Positions 1 through 4,640 of a DNA stretch of 5,848 nt are shown here, piece after piece; positions within the stretch are counted from its first letter, which is position 1, and every line of letters starts with the position of its first letter. The notes under the pieces were generated by a model. The model searched no databases. It had not been told where the DNA came from and saw only the letters and a program-made list of their open reading frames with translations. The stretch comes from Clostridia bacterium (GTDB lineage Bacteria > Bacillota > Clostridia > Oscillospirales > CAG-382): assembly GCA_900757905.1 (NCBI GenBank), contig CAAEPN010000151.1, positions 1-5,848 of the forward strand. The letters run 5' to 3'. The position numbers and the translations under genes are program-made.

Positions 1-2
1 CC

Positions 3-1148
3 TCGATGGAAATCGATGGCCGCACGCTTGTGCCGCTGCGGTTTGTGGGCGAAGCGCTCGGCGCGGATGTCGATTGGGACGGCGATAACGAAGTCGTTTT
101 CATCTATACGCCCGACCCTTACGGTGAGGCAGATTATGAGACTGTAAAAAAGACGTTAGATGAAAAAACGGCGGTGCTTGCCGTAGACGGCCTTTGGTTG
201 AACCCGTATCTCTTGGATTCGACAACCGGTATCTCCTTTATCGTTTTGAAAGATAAAGAAGCGCTTGACTTATTCCAAACGTTAAGCTACGAGGATCAAG
301 ACCGGTATATCAGCGAGACGGTTACCGCAAACTTCGGTTTGCTTGTCGGCTGCCAGCCGGTGTACGTACACGTTGTTTACGACGGAAAAACTTATTATTA
401 CGGCGAATACGACTATACCCGAAACACCGAATTCGAAGCGGTCTGCTTGGAAAAGGGAAGACCGATCTTGGTTGCGCGTCAGTATTGCGATAATCTCGGA
501 AACTATGCCGATTTTTATAAATTGCCGGAAGACGAACAGGTAACCACCAATATCGACAACTTTTATAAATATGAGCAGCAGGACGATTCGAAGGACGAAG
601 ATCAATTCGTAACCATCCTGCCGGATAAAGGAAATGCAGAGGCCGAAACGGCATTCCGGATCTTTTCCACTAAAACCGCTTCGAGCACACAGCTTATGAT
701 GATCGACCCGAACGGGAAATGGCTCGTCGAGATGCCGAAAGACTGGGTGTCTTTTGGCTATGCCAACAAGATCTCCGATGACGACAGCGCTTATTTGTTG
801 GTAGCAAACCCGGATGACGCAAATGTGATCTGTACGATGATATTGAAGTCCGTCGGCAACTATTCTTTGCGCGCATATGCCGAAACAATCTCGCGCATCC
901 TTGTTGAGGATAAGAACGGCGTTTCCACCATGGTGGAAGGACCGGAGGCGCGGATCGTGAACGGTGTCGATTTCTATTATACGCGCATGGATACGGTAAC
1001 AGACAAAGATACTACCGTTATCGGCAAATTCTATTTCCGCCAGTATGAGGATTACATTTTTATATTCCAGTTATCCAATACCGACGGCGTGGAAACGGAA
1101 GAGTTTAAACAAGTATTGGCCTCTTTCACCGATTCGATCAAAGCTTAA
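3..1148 (+). CDS. Stalk-domain (copper amine oxidase-like N-terminal domain) extracytoplasmic protein, 5' end outside window
   Basis: The frame is open to the left edge, so the ATG at 6 is internal and the true start lies upstream. Numbering from that Met, residues 5-25 (GRTLVPLRFVGEALGADVDW and following) are the characteristic end of a copper-amine-oxidase-like stalk domain, PF07833. This domain is common in secreted or wall-associated proteins of Clostridia, which normally carry an N-terminal signal peptide; none can be checked here. Residues about 36-225 are acidic, rich in Tyr and Asp, and match no family I recognise. Residues about 236-380 begin with a W239-x4-P244-x2-W247 pattern and end in FKQVLASF. 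This resembles PsbP-like/DUF1795/DcrB-type domains found in bacterial lipoproteins; that assignment is inference. The function is unknown, but a role at the cell envelope is likely. The gene ends in TAA at 1146-1148, 21 nt before an intrinsic terminator, so it is transcribed separately from rplI. The stalk call is solid and the C-terminal call is tentative. Confidence 0.88.
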   Translation, partial: SMEIDGRTLVPLRFVGEALGADVDWDGDNEVVFIYTPDPYGEADYETVKKTLDEKTAVLAVDGLWLNPYLLDSTTGISFIVLKDKEALDLFQTLSYEDQDRYISETVTANFGLLVGCQPVYVHVVYDGKTYYYGEYDYTRNTEFEAVCLEKGRPILVARQYCDNLGNYADFYKLPEDEQVTTNIDNFYKYEQQDDSKDEDQFVTILPDKGNAEAETAFRIFSTKTASSTQLMMIDPNGKWLVEMPKDWVSFGYANKISDDDSAYLLVANPDDANVICTMILKSVGNYSLRAYAETISRILVEDKNGVSTMVEGPEARIVNGVDFYYTRMDTVTDKDTTVIGKFYFRQYEDYIFIFQLSNTDGVETEEFKQVLASFTDSIKA

Positions 1149-1169
1149 ACGTTCTGACAGCACACAGTC

Positions 1170-1206
1170 AAAGAAAAGCCTTCTGACAGAAGGCTTTTCT
1201 TTTTTG
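1170..1206 (+). terminator. Rho-independent terminator after the stalk-domain gene
   Basis: A perfect 15-bp stem (1170-1184 paired with 1188-1202; left arm AAAGAAAAGCCTTCT) closes a 3-nt loop GAC. It is followed by T residues to 1205, giving a run of six T from 1200. The A-rich left arm pairs with the first T residues, as is typical of Bacillota terminators. It ends transcription of the preceding gene and insulates the rplI promoter. On the - strand only three T residues follow the stem, so bidirectional action is doubtful, and no convergent gene is present to need it. Confidence 0.94.
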
Positions 1207-1237
1207 CAAAAAAACATTAAAATTTAGCAGAAAAAGG

Positions 1238-1266
1238 TTGACTTTTAGCGCTGCTTATGATATCGT
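1238..1266 (+). promoter_or_regulatory. Probable sigma-A promoter of the rplI-dnaB-tilS(-ftsH) unit
   Basis: TTGACT at 1238-1243 matches the -35 consensus at five of six positions. After a 17-bp spacer, TATCGT at 1261-1266 serves as -10 and is preceded by TG at 1258-1259, giving an extended -10 (TG-N-TATCGT). This predicts a transcription start near 1273 and a leader of about 40 nt. TATAGT at 1266-1271 is a better -10 hexamer on its own but would need a 22-bp spacer. The site lies in the only sizeable intergenic region, between the upstream terminator and the rplI ribosome binding site, where a promoter is expected. It is assigned by pattern only. Confidence 0.68.
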
Positions 1267-1300
1267 ATAGTGATAAGATATTTCTTCTTTTACGATAGAT

Positions 1301-1306
1301 AAGGAG
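1301..1306 (+). promoter_or_regulatory. Shine-Dalgarno sequence that fixes the rplI start
   Basis: AAGGAG at 1301-1306 lies 8 nt before the ATG at 1315. A GTG at 1306-1308 is in frame and would add three residues (M-Q-N). It overlaps the Shine-Dalgarno sequence itself and so cannot be the start. L9 proteins also normally begin MKV(I/L)LL, as the ATG start gives. Confidence 0.92.
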
Positions 1307-1314
1307 TGCAGAAT

Positions 1315-1764
1315 ATGAAAGTATTACTTTTACAGGACGTTAAAGGCAAAGGCAAAAAGGACACGATTGTTGACGTATCCGACGGATATGCGCGCAATTT
1401 TCTTCTTCCGAAGGGCGTCGCCGTCGAAGCCGACGCTAAGATCATGAACGACTATAAAAACAAACAGGCTGCGAAAAAACACCATGAGGAAATGGAAAAA
1501 CAGGCTGCCAAGGAAACGGTAGAAAAGCTTGCCGGCCTTGTCGTGAAGATTCTTGCCACTGCCGGTGCGGACGGCCGCTTTTACGGCTCGGTCACCACAA
1601 AGGATATCGCCGAGGAATTGGAAAAGCAGCATGGTATCACGGTCGATAAGAGAAAGATCGTGCTTGACGACGCAATCAAAGCCTTCGGCTCGTACAGTCT
1701 CGATGTCAAGCTTTATCCGGAAATTTCAGGTAAGCTTAACGTCATCGTCACACAAAAAGACTAA
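1315..1764 (+). CDS. rplI: 50S ribosomal protein L9 (bL9)
   Basis: The product is 149 residues, the usual length for bacterial bL9. The protein binds 23S rRNA near the base of the L1 stalk, and its long form reaches out from the 50S subunit. L9 helps maintain reading frame. The N-terminal rRNA-binding domain (residues 1 to about 50) shows the family signature around GYARNFLLPKGVA at 24-36, after a Gly/Lys-rich loop (KGKGKK, 10-15). A long, charged, Lys/Glu-rich helix follows (about 41-75) and connects to the C-terminal domain. That domain carries GRFYGSVTTKDIA, then DKRKI and a Lys-x-x-Gly-x-Tyr segment (KAFGSY), all typical of L9. The gene is first in its unit, behind a probable promoter, and is followed after 49 nt by dnaB. 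The rplI-dnaB pairing is common in Bacillota. Nothing is truncated or unusual. Confidence 0.98.
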   Translation: MKVLLLQDVKGKGKKDTIVDVSDGYARNFLLPKGVAVEADAKIMNDYKNKQAAKKHHEEMEKQAAKETVEKLAGLVVKILATAGADGRFYGSVTTKDIAEELEKQHGITVDKRKIVLDDAIKAFGSYSLDVKLYPEISGKLNVIVTQKD

Positions 1765-1772
1765 TCTAAACG

Positions 1773-1792
1773 CGGCGCAGTATTCTGCGTTG
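1773..1792 (+). other. Small hairpin-forming inverted repeat between rplI and dnaB
   Basis: CGCAG (1776-1780) and CTGCG (1785-1789) pair around a TATT tetraloop. Two G-T wobbles and one C-G pair extend the stem to 8 bp (1773-1792). No T-tract follows, so it is not an intrinsic terminator. It ends only seven bases before the dnaB Shine-Dalgarno sequence and could affect mRNA stability or dnaB translation. That role is inference, and a stem this short can arise by chance. Confidence 0.4.
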
Positions 1793-1798
1793 ACAGGG

Positions 1799-1805
1799 AA
1801 GGGAG
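1799..1805 (+). promoter_or_regulatory. Shine-Dalgarno sequence supporting a GTG start of dnaB
   Basis: AAGGGAG at 1799-1805 sits 8 nt before GTG at 1814. The next in-frame ATG is at codon 14 (K-M-P-F), inside the conserved start of the DnaB N-terminal domain and without a comparable ribosome binding site. GTG is therefore the start, which may lower dnaB translation relative to rplI. Confidence 0.85.
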
Positions 1806-1813
1806 CTTAAACC

Positions 1814-3160
1814 GTGAGCGAACTCGTTCTCTCTGAAGAAAACTTACGGAAAATGCCTTTTTCCATGGAAGCGGAACAGTCGGTGCTCGGCACCGTCATT
1901 CTCGACCCGGAAAAACTAAATGAGATCGCGGCGATCCTTCGTGCCGACGATTTTTACATTGAGCAGCACGTGCGCATTTACGAAGCTATGCGGAGTATTT
2001 TTGCGCGTGCCGACGCACATCTTGACGAAGTCACGCTTCTTGAGGAGTTAGTCACAAGCGGCACATTGGATGAAGCCGGCGGAAAAGCCTATATCACTAC
2101 GCTTGCCGAATCCGTGCCGGATATAAATAACCTCATGGATTACGTGCGCATTATCAAGGATAAGGCCGTGCTTCGCCGTTTGATCGAGGCGTCGAACGAA
2201 ATAGGCGAAATGGCGTATTCCGCCGAGGGCGAAACCAAGGATATCCTTGACCGCTCGGAACAGCTTATCTTCGATATTGCCGAAAAAAACGAGACTAAAG
2301 GGCTTTCGCATATCCGCGACGTTATCGTCGAGCTGTATCACCACTTGGAATCTCTCAAAAAGAACGGTACCGACGCGCTCGGCACGCCGACCTATTTTAC
2401 CGATATCGATAAATACCTTGTCGGAATGGGCAAAGGCGATTTTATCATCATTGGCGCACGCCCCGGCGTCGGCAAGACCAGCTTTGCGCTGAATATTGCC
2501 GCTAACGTCGCTCAAAAAGCGCCGCATAAGGCGGTGGCCGTGTTTTCGCTCGAAATGTCCTGTGAACAGCTCGTTTCACGCGTGTTGGCTTCCGAAGCGC
2601 GTATCGACAGCTACCATATGCGTTCGGGAGAATTGACCGAAGAAGAATGGGAAAAGCTTGCCCGTTCGGCGGGACTTCTTGCCGAAACCAACATTTTAAT
2701 CGATGATACGCCGGGTATTTCGGTAACCGGTATGAAGGCTAAGCTCCGCCGGATCAAAAATCTCGGCCTTGTTATCATCGATTACCTCCAGCTTATGCAG
2801 TCGGATAAGCATACCGAGAACCGCGTCCAAGAGGTGTCGGATATTTCGCGAAACTTAAAGCTGCTTGCCAAGGAATTCGAAGTGCCGGTCATCACCTGCG
2901 CCCAGCTTTCCCGTGCCTCCGAAAAGGAGCATAAAAAACCTATGCTTTCCGACCTGCGTGATTCCGGCGGTATCGAGCAGGACGCCGATACCATTATGTT
3001 CCTCTCGCGCGACTACTATAAAGACGATCCCGAAAAGGAAAATATTGCCGACTGTATCATTGCCAAGAACCGTCACGGCTCGACCGGAACGGTGACGCTC
3101 GGCTGGCTCGGACAATATACCAAGTTTATGACCATGGATACAAGTCATGCCGCAAATTGA
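1814..3160 (+). CDS. dnaB: Replicative DNA helicase DnaB (called DnaC in B. subtilis)
   Basis: The product is 448 residues, close to the B. subtilis replicative helicase (about 454). It is the hexameric 5'-3' helicase that unwinds DNA at the replication fork and recruits DnaG primase. The N-terminal domain (about 12-115) starts with the conserved S-x-EAEQSVLG (about 17-26) and continues with DDFY. A linker leads to the RecA-like motor. Walker A is GARPGVGKTS (214-223, Lys221). The catalytic Glu lies in VFSLEMS (Glu247). Walker B is LVIIDYLQLM (319-328, Asp323). DLRDSGGIEQDAD and KNRHGSTG follow, with Arg420 in the arginine-finger position. All motifs are intact, and there is no intein, although DnaB genes are frequent intein sites. 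The GTG start is supported by the Shine-Dalgarno sequence at 1799. The 3' end overlaps tilS by 14 nt. It follows rplI, as is usual in Bacillota. Confidence 0.98.
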   Translation: MSELVLSEENLRKMPFSMEAEQSVLGTVILDPEKLNEIAAILRADDFYIEQHVRIYEAMRSIFARADAHLDEVTLLEELVTSGTLDEAGGKAYITTLAESVPDINNLMDYVRIIKDKAVLRRLIEASNEIGEMAYSAEGETKDILDRSEQLIFDIAEKNETKGLSHIRDVIVELYHHLESLKKNGTDALGTPTYFTDIDKYLVGMGKGDFIIIGARPGVGKTSFALNIAANVAQKAPHKAVAVFSLEMSCEQLVSRVLASEARIDSYHMRSGELTEEEWEKLARSAGLLAETNILIDDTPGISVTGMKAKLRRIKNLGLVIIDYLQLMQSDKHTENRVQEVSDISRNLKLLAKEFEVPVITCAQLSRASEKEHKKPMLSDLRDSGGIEQDADTIMFLSRDYYKDDPEKENIADCIIAKNRHGSTGTVTLGWLGQYTKFMTMDTSHAAN

Positions 3161-4562
3161 GCTTCTTTTGCGGCGAAAGATCGCCGAAGCCAATAAAGCG
3201 TATGCGCTTTTTGCGCCGAACGACCGCGTTCTTGTCGCTCTTTCGGGCGGCGCGGACAGCGTGGCGCTGCTTTTGTCATTAAGAAAATTTTATCCGTCGC
3301 TCTCGCTTACCGCGTGCCATGTCAACCATCATCTGCGCGGCAAAGAAGCCGAGCGCGACGCGGCCTTTGCCGAAGAGCTGTGCAAAAAAAACGGAATCCC
3401 GTTCGAGCTTTGCTCGGCTGACGTTGCGGCGCTTGCCGCAAAACAGAAAATTTCGACCGAGCTTGCTGCACGGAATGTCCGCTATGCCTTTTTCAAAGAT
3501 ATCTGCCGCAAGAGAAGTATTCCGCTTGTGGCCTGTGCTCATACGTCAAGCGACAATGCCGAAACAGTGCTTTTCAATCTCACGCGCGGCGCCGGTCTTT
3601 CCGGCCTTTCCGGTATTCCGCCAAAACGCGTCCTTGATGAGAGCGTCACTCTTATCCGACCGCTCATTTTCGCAGAACGTGCGCAGATAGAAGCGTTTCT
3701 TGCGGCAATTGGCCAAAGCTATGTCACCGATTCGACCAATTTGACGGATGACTATACGCGTAATTTTTTCCGGCATCAGGTGCTTCCGCTCTTAAAAACG
3801 GTAAATTCGTCGCTTGAAAGCGGACTTTCCTCCACCAGCCGTTCTTTGCGTGACGCGCAAATATTTATCGAAAAAACGGCAAACAATAGCTTAACGGATA
3901 AAATAAGCGAGCTTGCAAAGCTTGACGAGCCGATACTAAGGCAGTGCATTTTGCTTTTGTACCGCAAATGCGCCTCCGATACGCCGGAAAGCGTGCATAT
4001 TTCCGCGATTGCGGCACTTGTGCGCGAAACGGCTCAAACGGGAAAAAACGCGGAAATTTGTCTGCCGGGCGGCTTCAGTGCGCTTCTTTCGGACGGATAT
4101 CTTCGCTTTTCACCGACCGTTCGGAAAATAAAAACCGAAGATAAACCGTATTTTTACGCGGTTTCCGACGGCTTTTTCCGCATTCCGGACACGCCGTTTG
4201 CCATAGAATATACCGGTGCGTCCGCACTTTTGCAAAAAGAGCACACAGCGCTTCCGGACGGCTTTACGCTGTACGACAGCGCGATGCTCGATTCCCATGC
4301 CTATACCGGGCTTTTCGTGCGTTCACGCCGCGCCGGCGATACCGTCAAATGCGGCGGCATGACGCGAAAACTAAAAGAGCTATTCAATAAGAAAAAAATT
4401 CCGGCAGAATTACGTGCCGTTCTTCCGATCGTCTGCGGCGAAGGCGGAGAACCCGTTTATTATGTGCCGCGCACGGCGTTAAGCGACGTGCATGCGCGCG
4501 TGCTTTCAAACCCTGCCGAAAGGCTGTGCCGGATCCGCATATATATTCAAAACGGCGTTTAA
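3147..4562 (+). CDS. tilS: tRNA(Ile)-lysidine synthetase TilS
   Basis: The product is 471 residues, similar to full-length TilS with C-terminal domains. The enzyme uses ATP and lysine to convert C34 of the CAU-anticodon tRNA-Ile into lysidine, which switches decoding to AUA and charging to isoleucine. It is normally essential and cytoplasmic. The N-terminal PP-loop is VALSGGADSVALL (SGGADS at 33-38). The HVNHHLRG, AARNVRY and RGAGLSGLSGIPP segments follow and are typical of TilS. The usual HHxDDQxET stretch reads HTSSDNAET at 132-140, so several positions differ. The C-terminal domain shows RRAGD, then LKELF and KIPAELR (417-423), which match the tRNA-recognition region with its K-x5-R. The start overlaps dnaB by 14 nt in another frame, and the bases upstream lack a real Shine-Dalgarno sequence. 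This suggests translation coupled to dnaB. An alternative TTG start at 3168 has no better support. ftsH follows after 78 nt. Confidence 0.96.
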   Translation: MPQIELLLRRKIAEANKAYALFAPNDRVLVALSGGADSVALLLSLRKFYPSLSLTACHVNHHLRGKEAERDAAFAEELCKKNGIPFELCSADVAALAAKQKISTELAARNVRYAFFKDICRKRSIPLVACAHTSSDNAETVLFNLTRGAGLSGLSGIPPKRVLDESVTLIRPLIFAERAQIEAFLAAIGQSYVTDSTNLTDDYTRNFFRHQVLPLLKTVNSSLESGLSSTSRSLRDAQIFIEKTANNSLTDKISELAKLDEPILRQCILLLYRKCASDTPESVHISAIAALVRETAQTGKNAEICLPGGFSALLSDGYLRFSPTVRKIKTEDKPYFYAVSDGFFRIPDTPFAIEYTGASALLQKEHTALPDGFTLYDSAMLDSHAYTGLFVRSRRAGDTVKCGGMTRKLKELFNKKKIPAELRAVLPIVCGEGGEPVYYVPRTALSDVHARVLSNPAERLCRIRIYIQNGV

Positions 4563-4574
4563 AGAATGCCGTTT
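4550..4574 (+). repeat. Inverted repeat spanning the tilS stop codon
   Basis: AAACGGC (4550-4556) and GCCGTTT (4568-4574) are a perfect 7-bp inverted repeat around an 11-nt loop that contains the tilS TAA (4560-4562). No T-run follows. It is the first of two adjacent hairpins at this junction. A role in mRNA processing or in separating tilS from ftsH expression is possible but not shown. Confidence 0.45.
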
Positions 4575-4575
4575 C

Positions 4576-4600
4576 CGTGCCGGAAAACTTTTGCGGCACG
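4576..4600 (+). repeat. Near-perfect 25-nt palindrome between tilS and ftsH
   Basis: CGTGCCG (4576-4582) pairs with CGGCACG (4594-4600). Inside a single G/G mismatch, AAAA (4584-4587) mirrors TTTT (4589-4592) around a central C at 4588, so almost the whole 25 nt is symmetric. As RNA it would form a 7-bp GC-rich stem. As DNA it has the form of a dimeric-regulator operator. It is not a CIRCE element, because the TTAGCACTC half-site is absent, and it has no T-tract for termination. The 40 nt from here to the ftsH ATG hold only the ftsH ribosome binding site that I can recognise. Confidence 0.5.
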
Positions 4601-4626
4601 CACTGCTTTGTATTACCATTTTGAAC

Positions 4627-4631
4627 AGGAG
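4627..4631 (+). promoter_or_regulatory. Shine-Dalgarno sequence of ftsH
   Basis: AGGAG at 4627-4631 lies 9 nt before the ATG at 4641. A TTG immediately upstream (4638-4640) is in frame but is a poorer start codon. The ATG gives the expected FtsH N-terminus, with a short positive segment before the first membrane helix. ftsH thus has its own efficient ribosome binding site, unlike tilS. Confidence 0.85.
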
Positions 4632-4640
4632 ATTCATTTG

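Noticed and set aside
1152..1189. 9-bp direct repeat TTCTGACAG at 1152-1160 and 1181-1189
   Set aside because: The second copy is part of the terminator stem and loop. The first could compete for only about four base pairs, so an antiterminator switch is not credible.
2453..2482. Possible intein insertion at the dnaB Walker A site
   Set aside because: DnaB is a frequent intein host, but the Walker A region and the rest of the protein are continuous at normal length.
2048..2527. 159-residue - strand open frame inside dnaB
   Set aside because: It lies fully antisense to conserved helicase sequence including Walker A. There is no independent evidence of a gene.
3590..3620. Short tandem repeat CTTTCCGG x2 in tilS
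   Set aside because: It encodes the conserved G-L-x-G-L-x-G-I segment of TilS. The repeat comes from the protein motif, not from a DNA repeat element.
4576..4600. CIRCE or CtsR heat-shock operator before ftsH
   Set aside because: The palindrome does not contain TTAGCACTC-N9-GAGTGCTAA or a CtsR-like GGTCAAA repeat. It is recorded only as an unassigned inverted repeat.
4591..4619. Possible private promoter for ftsH: TTGCGG, 17 bp, TACCAT
   Set aside because: The spacing is right, but only three of six -35 and four of six -10 bases match. The -35 lies inside the palindrome. Too weak to annotate.
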